From positions 1,042,569-1,106,568 of the forward strand of contig NZ_JH711481.1 of the NCBI RefSeq assembly GCF_000269805.1: a DNA stretch of 64,000 bases. Direction: 5' to 3'. Numbering within the stretch: position 1 is the stretch's first letter; each line of letters opens with the position of its first letter. The notes beneath the pieces were generated by a model. That model was given only the letters and a program-made list of their open reading frames with translations. It was not told where the DNA came from and made no database searches. The stretch comes from Actinomyces massiliensis 4401292 (GTDB lineage: Bacteria; Actinomycetota; Actinomycetes; Actinomycetales; Actinomycetaceae). Of the stretch, positions 1-9,260 are shown in pieces. A program made the position numbers and the translations under genes.

Positions 1-494
1 CCCGGCCGGGTGCCGACACGGTTTACCACTACGTTCTCCGGGCTGAGAACGGCACCGATGTCGATGCGGCCGCCGCTGCCTCCGCGGTCGAGAGCGTTCT
101 CAACGACGACCGCGGTTGGCGCACTGCCGAGGGGGTCTCCTTCGAGCAGGTCAGCGACCCCGATTCGGCGGACTTCGTCCTGTCCATCGCCACGCCGCCA
201 ACGGCGGATGCGCTGTGCTCCCCGCTGGAGACGGCCAGCATGTGGAACTGCCGCAGCGAGGAGAACGTCGTCCTCAACTCCGACCGCTGGACTTACGGCA
301 GCCCTACCTTCTCCAGCCTCGACGCCTATCACATCTATGTGATCAATCACGAGGTCGGGCATTTCCTCGGGCACGAGCACGAGTACTGCGCCGGCGCCGG
401 CCTCAAGGCGCCCACCATGGCGCAGCAGAGTCGCACCCGCGATGGCGGCTGCACGGAGAACGGCTGGCCCACCGAGGATAACCAGGGCCCCTGA
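1..494 (+). CDS. DUF3152 domain protein, zinc-protease-like (5' end outside window)
   Basis: The open frame enters from the left edge, so the N-terminus and any signal peptide are not visible. The visible 163 residues form most of a DUF3152 domain: a YHYVLRAENG-type strand, a two-cysteine region and the metal-binding stretch HEVGHFLGHEHEYC near the end. That stretch reads as an HExxH zinc motif with a further His. Family members are secreted or membrane-anchored actinobacterial proteins of unknown substrate; protease activity is inferred from the motif only. The gene ends TGA and is followed by a 22-bp repeat array. Confidence 0.8.
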   Translation, partial: RPGADTVYHYVLRAENGTDVDAAAAASAVESVLNDDRGWRTAEGVSFEQVSDPDSADFVLSIATPPTADALCSPLETASMWNCRSEENVVLNSDRWTYGSPTFSSLDAYHIYVINHEVGHFLGHEHEYCAGAGLKAPTMAQQSRTRDGGCTENGWPTEDNQGP

Positions 495-547
495 ACGGTT
501 GCGACGGCCGCCCCCGACACGGCCGCCCCGGCTGCTGCGGCTGCTGC

Positions 548-650
548 CGAGATCGGTCGAGTTCCGCGTCGAGATCGGCCCGCTTCCGGCTCGAGATCGG
601 TCCAGTTTCGCGTCGAGATCGGTAGTATTTCGGCTCGAGATCGGTCGGAG
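548..650. repeat. 22-bp tandem array A1, 5 copies
   Basis: The core CGAGATCGG starts at 548, 570, 592, 614 and 636, exactly 22 bp apart. The 13 bp between cores vary around a TTCCGGCT-like theme. It lies between the DUF3152 gene and vapB. Four related arrays occur in this window (1303, 7432, 38870, 41215). Because 22 is not a multiple of three, it is not a coding repeat. Confidence 0.9.
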
Positions 651-724
651 CTGCCGCGGCCATTGGCTTGATGCTCAGCATCATGAACGACATCATGATG
701 TGCTGTTTGGTGTAGGGGGATGCT

Positions 725-922
725 GTGCGCACGACGGTCACACTGGATGACGAGCTTGTTGACAAGGCTGCTGCTTTGACGGGGATCGAGGAGCGTTCCG
801 CCTTGCTCCGTGAGGCGATGAAGGTGCTTGTTCGAGTCGAGAGCGCCCGTAGGCTCGCCGCTCTTGGAGGTGCGGATCCTCATGCCCAGGCGGCGCCGCG
901 CCACCGGAATGCGCACGTGTGA
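725..922 (+). CDS. vapB: VapB-type antitoxin (ribbon-helix-helix)
   Basis: A 65-residue protein starting at GTG behind a GGGGGA ribosome site. It opens with MRTTVTLDDELVDKAA, a ribbon-helix-helix DNA-binding strand and helix, followed by the GIEERSALLREAM segment and LAALGG tail usual in VapB antitoxins of the DUF2191 type. VapB normally binds and inhibits the VapC RNase and represses its own operon. Its stop codon overlaps the GTG of vapC (GTGTGA). The toxin gene behind it is broken, so the antitoxin now appears to be an orphan. Confidence 0.85.
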   Translation: MRTTVTLDDELVDKAAALTGIEERSALLREAMKVLVRVESARRLAALGGADPHAQAAPRHRNAHV

Positions 923-1240
923 TCCTCGTCGACACCAACGTCTGGATCGATCACCTTCATGCGCGAGAACCGGTACTCGCCGCCATCCTTGAACAGGACG
1001 AAGCGGCGAGAGTTCCCGGGGGCGCTTGACGATATGAAGAGGTTTCGGCCTGTTGGCGACGGCGACGTGCGTTGGTTGGTCGAGAAGCGTCGGCTATGGG
1101 GGAAAGGTCTTTCTGCAGTGGATGCCCATCTGCTGGCGTCAGTCCTGAGCACGGCCGGTTCTCTGATGTGGACGCGGGAGAAGCGGCTTATGGCGGCGGC
1201 GCGTGAACTCGACGTGCTGTTCATCGAACGACCTGCGTGA
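919..1240 (+). pseudogene. vapC: Degenerate VapC (PIN-domain) toxin
   Basis: The N-terminal part reads MILVDTNVWIDHLHA from the GTG at 919, which is the classic first strand of a PIN-domain RNase with its catalytic Asp. This frame stops near 1029 after 36 codons. The rest of a VapC continues in another frame to 1240, with VEKRRLWGKGLSAVDAHLLAS and LMWTREKRL (later acidic active-site residue in VDAH). The middle segment around THP.VIGELA.G that family members carry is missing. A deletion of roughly 55-60 bp, not a multiple of three, explains both the gap and the frame change. No functional toxin is expected. Confidence 0.8.
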
Positions 1241-1302
1241 CCGACGACAGCCGCAGCGCGGCGGGTGAGATCTGTCCGCCGTCGGCAATTGGGGGAGTGG
1301 GA

Positions 1303-1421
1303 CCGATCTCGTGGCGGAAGCGGACCGATCTCGGCACGAAGTACGACCGATCTCGTGGCGGAAGCGGACCGATCTCGGCGCGGAGTGCGACCGATCTCGG
1401 CGCGGAGTGGGACCGATCTCG
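1303..1421. repeat. 22-bp tandem array A2, 6 copies
   Basis: The core CCGATCTCG starts at 1303, 1325, 1347, 1369, 1391 and 1413, exactly 22 bp apart, in inverse orientation to A1. Linkers between cores are of two main kinds, TGGCGGAAGCGGA and GCGCGGAGTG-type. It sits between the vapC remnant and pcs; the 1241-1575 gap holds nothing else recognisable apart from the pcs ribosome site. Confidence 0.9.
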
Positions 1422-1575
1422 GTGAAGGAGCGGCGAGGCTGTGAATATGCTTAGGGCGTGGGATCGAATCCCGCAGACCGGCTCCGGGTACGGCTCCCTC
1501 ATCACGGGGGAGGTGTCGGCATCGGAGAACTCGTCACCTACGGCAAATCCCCATCACATCTTGAGAAGGTTGATC

Positions 1576-2394
1576 GTGCCTCCCATACCTCCCACGCCCG
1601 CCGAATCCGTCTCCGTCTCCTCGGAATCTCCCTCCGGCCCTCCCGCCGAAGCCCGCATGTCGCGCCTGCTCGCCTGGGCCGTGCACGCATTCACCATGTC
1701 GGGACTGGTCTTCGCGACCCTGGCGGTGCTCTCCATGGTCCACAACGAGATCGGCTGGATGTGGGTGTGGCTCGCCATCGCTCTCGTGATCGACGGCATT
1801 GACGGCACCTTCGCCCGCGGCGCCCGCGTCAAGGAGGTCATTCCGTGGTTCGACGGCAGCGTCGTCGACATCGTCATCGACTACCTCACGTGGACCTTCA
1901 TTCCAGCGCTGTTCATGTACCTCTGGGTTCCGATGGGGCCGAAGCCGGTCGCCAGCACCCTGCTCGTCGTGATCCTGGTCTCCGCAATGTTCTGCTACGC
2001 CAACGAGGGCGAGAAGTCGAATGACAACTACTTCGTCGGCTTCCCCGCAGCATGGAACATCGTGGCCGTCATGGTGTGGGTGCTCCAGACCCCGGCCTGG
2101 ATCAATATCGCGGCGACCATCCTCATGACCATCCTCACCCTCGTACCGACCCACTACGTCCATCCGGTCCGCGTGAAGCGCTTCCGCGCGCTCAATGTCA
2201 CCGCGGTGGGCGTATGGATCGCAGCCACCGCCTGGCTCCTCGTCGTGCACCCCGTGCGCCCGCAGGTGGCCGCGGTTCTATCGGTCGGAAGCGGACTCTG
2301 GCTCGTCGGCGTCGGCGTGCTGCGCTCCGTCCAGGGGGAGGCGCCTCAGAGCCCTCAGTCGTCCCAGTCGTCGGAGGCCTCCGCCAAGCCCTGA
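1576..2394 (+). CDS. pcs: Phosphatidylcholine synthase
   Basis: A 272-residue integral membrane enzyme of the CDP-alcohol phosphatidyltransferase family. It condenses CDP-diacylglycerol with choline to form phosphatidylcholine. The catalytic metal-binding signature reads DGIDGTFARGARVKE, followed by WFDGSVVDIVIDYLTW, the spacing and downstream sequence typical of Pcs rather than of phosphatidylglycerol or inositol synthases. About eight hydrophobic segments follow. The GTG start at 1576 has AGAAGG six bases upstream; the frame is open back to 1441 but without a comparable ribosome site. The 3' end overlaps the convergent gene at 2355 by 40 bp. Confidence 0.85.
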   Translation: MPPIPPTPAESVSVSSESPSGPPAEARMSRLLAWAVHAFTMSGLVFATLAVLSMVHNEIGWMWVWLAIALVIDGIDGTFARGARVKEVIPWFDGSVVDIVIDYLTWTFIPALFMYLWVPMGPKPVASTLLVVILVSAMFCYANEGEKSNDNYFVGFPAAWNIVAVMVWVLQTPAWINIAATILMTILTLVPTHYVHPVRVKRFRALNVTAVGVWIAATAWLLVVHPVRPQVAAVLSVGSGLWLVGVGVLRSVQGEAPQSPQSSQSSEASAKP

Positions 2395-3404
2395 ACGATC
2401 AGCCGCTCGCGCCACCAGCGCAGCGCCTCCAGGCCGGCGCTGCCCACGATCATCGCCATGACGACCGTGATCACCCATGGCGGGTAGTCGCGCCCCGTGA
2501 TCCAGAAGTAGACGTAAGGGGCCAAGAAGCTGACGAGCGTGGTCGCCAGCCCGAGGAGCCGGTAGCGGATGCGACGGCCGGCCACCATCTCCACCAGTCC
2601 CCATGTGTAGGGAATGGCGGTGAGGATATCGATCGTCCACAGCACCCACACCTGGCCGTGGAAGCCGGGGACGAAGGCCACCGGGATGGCCCGCAGGGAC
2701 GAGTACACGAACACCAAGAGATAGGCCAGGGCCACGGGGTTCCACAGCAGCCGCAGCGCTCGCGAGCGCGGTACCACCTCGACACCGCTGCGCTGCAGCG
2801 CCACGATCGCCCGGGACGAGCAGCGCAGGGTGTCCACGCCCGCGAGCACGGTGCGCAGGTAGCGGCGCGAGTCGTCGTCGCCGTCGGTCAGCGCCATGAG
2901 GAGTGCGAGAGGGCTCAGGGCGATGACGACGGTGCCATCGGGCGCGGGCGAGGCCGTGGCCGGAACGTCGGGCTTGTTCTCCGGCTCGGCCTCGGGTGCG
3001 GCTGCGCCATCGGAGTCATCGGCGGCCGGCACGGCGATGGGCTCGGGCAGGGAGACGATGTGAATGAGGTCGTCGCCGATGGCGCGGCTGATCAGCGGTA
3101 CCGCTTCGGCCGTGACCTCGCACAGCCACAGGCGCACGCCCTGCTCGATGGCGTGTCCGAGCGCCTGACCGATTCTCCAGCCGGCGCCGTCGGGCAGACG
3201 CAGTTGCGACGCCGTCGTCGTGGCGAGATCGGCGAGCGCGGGCAGCTCGACCACCTGTCTGACTCCCAGGTCCCCGCACCGCGTCACGCCTGCCAGCTCG
3301 CGGATCCGCGCCGCGTCGATACGGCGACGTCGGGCGAGCGGGCCGTCGAGGACGGAGCGCGCCGTCAGGGCCCGCGTCGCGACGACGCTTGGAGAGGAGA
3401 CCAC
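2355..3404 (-). CDS. Membrane protein of unknown function
   Basis: I do not recognise this family. The roughly 350-residue product has a soluble N-terminal half containing RRRIDAARIRELAGV and a repeated ALGHAIEQGVRLWL pattern, an Ala/Glu/Asp-rich linker, then a C-terminal half with about four hydrophobic helices (LLWNPVALAYLLVFVY; VLWTIDILTAIPYTWGL; LGLATTLVSFLAPYVYFWI; VITVVMAMIVGSAGL). It ends in an acidic tail. The start is uncertain: GTG at 3404 is used here, TTG at 3425 is an alternative, and neither has a clear ribosome site. It converges on pcs and diverges from the flavoprotein gene. Confidence 0.6.
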   Translation of the reverse strand: MVSSPSVVATRALTARSVLDGPLARRRRIDAARIRELAGVTRCGDLGVRQVVELPALADLATTTASQLRLPDGAGWRIGQALGHAIEQGVRLWLCEVTAEAVPLISRAIGDDLIHIVSLPEPIAVPAADDSDGAAAPEAEPENKPDVPATASPAPDGTVVIALSPLALLMALTDGDDDSRRYLRTVLAGVDTLRCSSRAIVALQRSGVEVVPRSRALRLLWNPVALAYLLVFVYSSLRAIPVAFVPGFHGQVWVLWTIDILTAIPYTWGLVEMVAGRRIRYRLLGLATTLVSFLAPYVYFWITGRDYPPWVITVVMAMIVGSAGLEALRWWRERLIVQGLAEASDDWDD

Positions 3405-3591
3405 AGGCGCAGATTGCCAGATCAACAGCGTTCTCGGCGACTCGGGGCCGGGGTGTCGTTGTTGTGCATGGCGGGGCTCAGAGGTCCAGAGGCTCAGATG
3501 CTCCCAGGAGCTCGTGGTCCCTGATCCGGATTGTCGGCAGGGGCCCGAGCATGCGCCGACTCGATAGGACTTCAATGGGGAAGAGCTCGGA

Positions 3592-5097
3592 GTGATAGCG
3601 CATGATGGTGATGTGAACCCCGCGGAGTCCGACCAGCGCACCACAGACGCCAGTAGTGTCGGCGGCATGACCGATGCGACCGCCGCCGATGCCGGCAGTG
3701 CCGGTGGCGCTGGGAGTGCTGGGGGTGCTGGGGGCGCTGCCGGCGTCAGCGAGGTCAGCGACATCAGTGAGGCCAGTGAAGTCAGTGAGGTTGTCGACGT
3801 CATCGTCATCGGGGCGGGTCAGGCCGGGCTGGCCGTGGCGGGCGAGCTCGCCCGCCGTGGGCTGATTCCGGGACAGGAGCTGCTCGTGCTCGACGCCGAG
3901 GATGGTCCCGGAGGCGCCTGGCGCCACCGCTGGGACTCCCTGACGATCGGTCGGGCGCATCGGATCGCCGACCTGCCCCAGTTCCCCGCCAATGATCTGG
4001 ATGAGGGATCGCCCAGCAACATCGCCGTCCCCGGGTACTACCGACGCTATGAGGAGGCGCGCGGGCTGCGCGTCCTGCGTCCGGTGCATGTCACCGCGGT
4101 GCGATCCACGGAGCTTGCCTCGCCTCCGCTGTCCACCGGGGGCGTTCACGCGGCCGTGGGGGCCGCGGCCCGCAGCGGCCGTACTCGCATGAGCCGCCGG
4201 CATGATCCCGTGCGCCGTGACACTCTTCTGGCGGTCGAGGCCCGCACGCGGGAGGGGCGGCGCACCTGGCTGGCGCGCATGGTCGTTTCCGCGACCGGCA
4301 CCTGGAACCATCCCTACATCCCGCACATTCCGGGGAGGGACCGTTTCGCCGGCCAGCAGCTCCACACCGCCACCTACCGCCGGGCCGAGGAGCTGGCCGG
4401 GCAGCGCGTGCTCGTCGTCGGCGGTGGGCTCACCGCGGTGCAGATGCTCCTGGAGGTCGCCCCCTATGCCGCCGCAGTGACGTGGGCCACGCGACGTCCG
4501 CCCAGTTTCACCACCGGTCTCGATGACATCTGGGGTGCCGCGATGGAGCGGGCGGTCAGCGCGCGCACCGTCGGGCCGTTCCCGGAGAGCGTCGTGCGGT
4601 CCACGGGCGCCCCCACTCTGGCCAGGCATGTCGACGGCGTTGAGCGGGGGATCCTCGTCTCCAAGGGGATGATCAATCTCATCGGCGAGCGCGCGGTGCG
4701 CTTCTCTCCCGCGGCCACCGGTGATCATCCCGACGGGTTGGGGACCGATGCGATCACGGGTGGAGGGCTGGCGGTTCCGGACTCCTGGAATCCTTATCCT
4801 GAGCCCACCTGGGTCGAAGTCGACACCATCTTCTGGAATACGGGCTTCAGGGCGGCGCTGACGCATCTGGAGCCCCTGCGATTGCGCGATCGAGACGGCG
4901 CGGCCACGGCTGATGCCCCGACCGATGGCGGTCGTCGGTATGAATCGGGAATTCGTCTGGAGGGGCGCACCGGCGTGGCTAAGGATCCGCGCGTGCTGCT
5001 GGTCGGGTACGGGGCCAGCGCCTCGACTCTTGGCGCGTCCCGGGCCGGCGCGGAGGCGGCGCGCAGAATCTGGCGGCGTCTGCGGCATCAGGAGTGA
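3592..5097 (+). CDS. FAD-dependent flavoprotein, monooxygenase/YhhX-like
   Basis: A 501-residue flavoprotein. After a Gly/Ser/Ala-rich leader of about 65 residues comes an FAD-binding Rossmann motif VIVIGAGQAGLAVAGEL, the GPGGAWRHRWDSL stretch of flavin-containing monooxygenases, and a second dinucleotide-binding motif VLVVGGGLTAVQ near residue 270 for NAD(P)H. A C-terminal VLLVGYGASAST segment probably closes the FAD site. Substrate unknown. The GTG at 3592 has GGGGAAG eight bases upstream; ATG 3667 would remove 25 residues of low-complexity leader. It stands alone between a divergent gene and the cupin gene. Confidence 0.8.
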   Translation: MIAHDGDVNPAESDQRTTDASSVGGMTDATAADAGSAGGAGSAGGAGGAAGVSEVSDISEASEVSEVVDVIVIGAGQAGLAVAGELARRGLIPGQELLVLDAEDGPGGAWRHRWDSLTIGRAHRIADLPQFPANDLDEGSPSNIAVPGYYRRYEEARGLRVLRPVHVTAVRSTELASPPLSTGGVHAAVGAAARSGRTRMSRRHDPVRRDTLLAVEARTREGRRTWLARMVVSATGTWNHPYIPHIPGRDRFAGQQLHTATYRRAEELAGQRVLVVGGGLTAVQMLLEVAPYAAAVTWATRRPPSFTTGLDDIWGAAMERAVSARTVGPFPESVVRSTGAPTLARHVDGVERGILVSKGMINLIGERAVRFSPAATGDHPDGLGTDAITGGGLAVPDSWNPYPEPTWVEVDTIFWNTGFRAALTHLEPLRLRDRDGAATADAPTDGGRRYESGIRLEGRTGVAKDPRVLLVGYGASASTLGASRAGAEAARRIWRRLRHQE

Positions 5098-5238
5098 GGG
5101 GAAGTCCGGCGGGGCCCGGCCTCAACCCCTCAATCCGGCTCCAACCTGGGCCCCTCAATCCGGCCCCAGCCTGGCCTCCCGGCGGCGCCGCACCTAATCT
5201 GATCTGGCAGTCGGTAACCGTCTTTCGAAGGAGCAGTC

Positions 5239-5676
5239 ATGACCTCAACGACCGATGAGTCCCTCTTCATGGTCGCGAACGTATTCGGCAAGGGCGAGCC
5301 CAATACCGCCTTCGCCCAGTACTTCACCGGGAAGAGCTTCCTGAAGAATCTGGTGGCCGATCCCGAGTGCGCCGTCGGGGTGCACAACGTGACCTTCGAG
5401 CCGGGATGCCGCAATAACTGGCACATCCACCATGCCACCAGCGGCGGTGGTCAGGTGCTCATCTGCACGGCGGGCTCCGGCTGGTATCAGGAGGAGGGCA
5501 AGGACGCCATCTCGCTGAATCCCGGTGACGTCGTGTTCACGCGGGCCGGCGTCAAGCACTGGCACGGCGCCAAAGCCGATTCCTGGTTCTCTCACATCGC
5601 GCTCGCGGTTCCGGGCGATAACACGTCCAACGAATGGCTCGAACCGGTTGACGACGCCAGTTACCCGGCTGCGTGA
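5239..5676 (+). CDS. Cupin-domain protein
   Basis: A 145-residue single-domain cupin. The first cupin motif reads NNWHIHHATSGGGQVLICTAG, with the His residues that bind a metal; the second includes PGDVVFTRAGVKHWHGA. Related proteins are annotated as cupins near carboxymuconolactone-decarboxylase-like enzymes or quercetin-dioxygenase-like proteins, but the reaction cannot be told from sequence. The ATG at 5239 follows AAGGAG at a good distance. A 72-bp palindromic element begins 15 bp after the stop codon. Confidence 0.85.
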   Translation: MTSTTDESLFMVANVFGKGEPNTAFAQYFTGKSFLKNLVADPECAVGVHNVTFEPGCRNNWHIHHATSGGGQVLICTAGSGWYQEEGKDAISLNPGDVVFTRAGVKHWHGAKADSWFSHIALAVPGDNTSNEWLEPVDDASYPAA

Positions 5677-5690
5677 CCTTCGTGAGTCTT

Positions 5691-5762
5691 CGACGAGGCA
5701 GACATTTTCGGACGAGATGACGGCGCCACCGTCGATCTCGTTCGACAATGTCTGCTTCGTCG
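5691..5762. repeat. 72-bp nested palindrome E1
   Basis: Outer arms 5691-5710 and 5743-5762 are near-perfect inverted repeats (CGACGARGCAGACATTKTCG). An inner pair, CGAGATGACGG and CCGTCGATCTCG, flanks a CGCCA loop. It lies between the convergent cupin and methyltransferase genes and may act as a bidirectional terminator. Four relatives are at 36407, 40870, 46647 and 49662. Confidence 0.85.
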
Positions 5763-5836
5763 GGGCGCGTGCAGTGGGGTGTGTGTGCCGGGGGAGGCAC
5801 GCGTCGGGGCGCAGGTTGCGCGGCCCGCTGCCCGGC

Positions 5837-6673
5837 CTACCGGCGGGCGAGGATCTCGCCGTGGACGACGACGAACCAGCCGTCGTCCGCCTCGGCCCAC
5901 TCGTGCCACGCGCCGGCCATCTCCTCCAACTCGGCCGGGGTGGTCAGTCCCAACTCGACCGCTTGCGGGCCGAATGAGGAGCGGCAGCGCTCCGCCCAGG
6001 TCCCGCCCCACCAGGACCGCAGTTCCGGCGTCGCATAGCACCACGTCGATGTCGAGGCCTCCACATCGCTGAATCCAGCGGTGCGGAACCAGGACAGCAG
6101 GCGACTGCCGGCGTCGGGCTCGCCGCCATTGGCTCGCGCCGTCGCCATGTAGATCTGGCGCCAGCGCTCCAGGGCGGGCGGCTGCGGGTACCAGGCCTTG
6201 GCCGAGTACACGGCGTCGCGCGCCGCCACGATTCCGCCCGGACGCACCGCCCGGTGCATCTCGCGCAGTGCGGCCACGGGTTCGGCCACGTGCTGGAGCA
6301 CCTGGTGGGCGTGGACGACGTCGAAGGAGGCGTCCGCGAAAGGCAGGGCGTGCACATCGCCGTCGACCGGCTCGACGGCATCCGTCAGCCCCCGTGCCTG
6401 AAGAGTCGCCCGCGCCGCCTCGAGCGCGGCGGGGGCGCCGTCGAGTGCGACAACGCGGCCGGGGGCGACGGCCTCGGCGAGATCGGCGGTGATGGTCGCG
6501 GGACCGCAGCCGACGTCGAGCAGATCGAGGCCCGCCCGGAGATGGGGGAGAAGATAAGCGGCGGAATCGGCGGCGGTGCGGTGAGCGTGACTGGCGAGGA
6601 CGGCGGGGGAGTGCCCGTGGGTGTAGCGGGTGTGCTGGGCAGTGTTCTGGGTACCGTTCTGGGCATCGCTCAT
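5837..6673 (-). CDS. Class I SAM-dependent methyltransferase
   Basis: A 278-residue soluble methyltransferase of the UbiE/Methyltransf_11 type. Motif I is LLDVGCGPATITADLAE, followed by an acidic residue at the end of strand 2 (VVALDGAPAAL), the DVHALPFADASFDVVHAHQ motif and VLQHV. These are the SAM-binding elements; the substrate is not indicated. The C-terminal third, with WWGGTWAERC, resembles actinobacterial small-molecule methyltransferases. ATG 6673 is chosen; ATG 6685 lies four codons upstream and the frame is open further still. The gene is single and diverges from the membrane protein at 6767. Confidence 0.8.
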   Translation of the reverse strand: MSDAQNGTQNTAQHTRYTHGHSPAVLASHAHRTAADSAAYLLPHLRAGLDLLDVGCGPATITADLAEAVAPGRVVALDGAPAALEAARATLQARGLTDAVEPVDGDVHALPFADASFDVVHAHQVLQHVAEPVAALREMHRAVRPGGIVAARDAVYSAKAWYPQPPALERWRQIYMATARANGGEPDAGSRLLSWFRTAGFSDVEASTSTWCYATPELRSWWGGTWAERCRSSFGPQAVELGLTTPAELEEMAGAWHEWAEADDGWFVVVHGEILARR

Positions 6674-6766
6674 GGTCGGGAGCATACGGGCCGGGGGTGC
6701 TGGGTTGCCGAGGTGTGAGTGGCGTGAGTTCTGGTGAGAGAGCGATAGATCAGTCACAATTCAGCC

Positions 6767-7384
6767 ATGGGGGCGAATGAGACGGCTGACCACGCGGATG
6801 CCGCGAATGTCAGCAGGAGTAAGAACGGGTCCGCGCGCGCCCCGGCGGGCGCCCGGCCGCGATTCGATGTGCGGCACCACGATCGCCTGCTGATCGTCCT
6901 GACTGCGATCCTCATTCTTATAGCGGCGGCGGGGCTGGTGCTGTTCGGCATCGGCACCGCCGATCCGAATCACCCCGCTCATCCTCAGGCGGTTGAGGAC
7001 CTGCTGCCGGTGCGGACATATCTGCGCCCGGCCGCCTCATGGGCTGTCCTGGTGGTTGTTCTGCTGGCCTCGGCGTGCCTTGCCGCGATCTGGTTCATTC
7101 GCATCCTGTCGGGAGTTCGGCGTCGGATCATGAGGCTGATACTCGGCGGCCTGCTGCTCGGTGGTGCATTCGTGGCATTCCCGGTCCTGCTCTTTCCCCT
7201 GGTCATGACGCTGGACGTGGGTACTGAGGTGTCGGCGGGGCAGCCGATGTATGACGAGAGCACCGGTCCTGATGAGGTCACGGTCGCGTGGTCGACCTTT
7301 CTCAGCGATGCGCAGGAGGCGGTCGTCTTCCGAACGCACGGTCCCTGGCTCATGACTCCGGTGCGGTTGGGGCCCGTCGGGTGA
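6767..7384 (+). CDS. Small membrane protein of unknown function
   Basis: A 205-residue protein with a charged N-terminal tail and three hydrophobic helices (around residues 42-64, 87-107 and 121-145), then a roughly 55-residue C-terminal extension that would face outside or inside depending on topology. No family is recognised. The start ATG lies only about 95 bases from the divergent methyltransferase start, so the two share a regulatory region. A 22-bp repeat array follows after 47 bp. Confidence 0.6.
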   Translation: MGANETADHADAANVSRSKNGSARAPAGARPRFDVRHHDRLLIVLTAILILIAAAGLVLFGIGTADPNHPAHPQAVEDLLPVRTYLRPAASWAVLVVVLLASACLAAIWFIRILSGVRRRIMRLILGGLLLGGAFVAFPVLLFPLVMTLDVGTEVSAGQPMYDESTGPDEVTVAWSTFLSDAQEAVVFRTHGPWLMTPVRLGPVG

Positions 7385-7431
7385 CTCCAGTGTGGCGGGG
7401 AGATGCCGGCGTCGTCCGTGCTGGGTTGCGA

Positions 7432-7550
7432 CCGATTTCGGCGCGGAAGTGGACCGATCTCGATGCGGAGTGGGACCGATCTCGAGCCGGAAGCGGACCG
7501 ATCTCGGCGCGGAGATGGACCGATCTCGCGGCGGAAGTGGACCGATCTCG
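7432..7550. repeat. 22-bp tandem array A3, 6 copies
   Basis: The core CCGAT(C/T)TCG starts at 7432, 7454, 7476, 7498, 7520 and 7542, each exactly 22 bp after the last. The first core carries one T for C change. Orientation matches A2 and A5. It lies upstream of gdhA, 160 bp before its start codon. Confidence 0.9.
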
Positions 7551-7630
7551 GCGAATGTGACAGGCATGAGTCGCCGGAGGGCGAGATGTTTCGTCTCAGT
7601 TTCCGGTGCGGTGCCAGTGTTGTGTCCTGA

Positions 7631-9046
<1,416 letters not shown>

Positions 9047-9076
9047 TCCTGCGGGCGCTTCAGCGCCCGCCCACGG

Positions 9077-9131
9077 CGACGGACGGCGCCCGAACAATCC
9101 TGCTCCGGGATTGTTCGGGCGCCGTCCGTCG
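9077..9131 (+). terminator. Long hairpin terminator after gdhA
   Basis: A perfect 24-bp inverted repeat, 9077-9100 and 9108-9131, with a 7-base loop, begins 30 bp after the gdhA stop. A shorter hairpin GCGGGCGC-TTCA-GCGCCCGC precedes it near 9053. There is no U run, as is common for actinobacterial terminators. Confidence 0.8.
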
Positions 9132-9260
9132 CTGCTGTGGGTCGCTGTGGGTCTCAGTGTGGTGTCGAGCCGGGGACAATCGCGTTCTGCGGGCGACGCG
9201 CCCGCCGTCGCCGCCTATCCTTGGGATACCTCCCCATTCCCCCTCCCGACCAGGATCGTC

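Noticed and set aside
548-1421. Arrays A1 and A2 as CRISPR arrays
   Set aside because: The invariant part is about 9 bp and the unit 22 bp, far shorter than a CRISPR repeat plus spacer; linkers recur among arrays, and no cas gene is present.
1455-1486. tRNA T-arm-like GTGGG-ATCGAAT-CCCGC before pcs
   Set aside because: No matching acceptor, anticodon or D-arm lies within 70 bp upstream; a remnant from an integration event cannot be supported.
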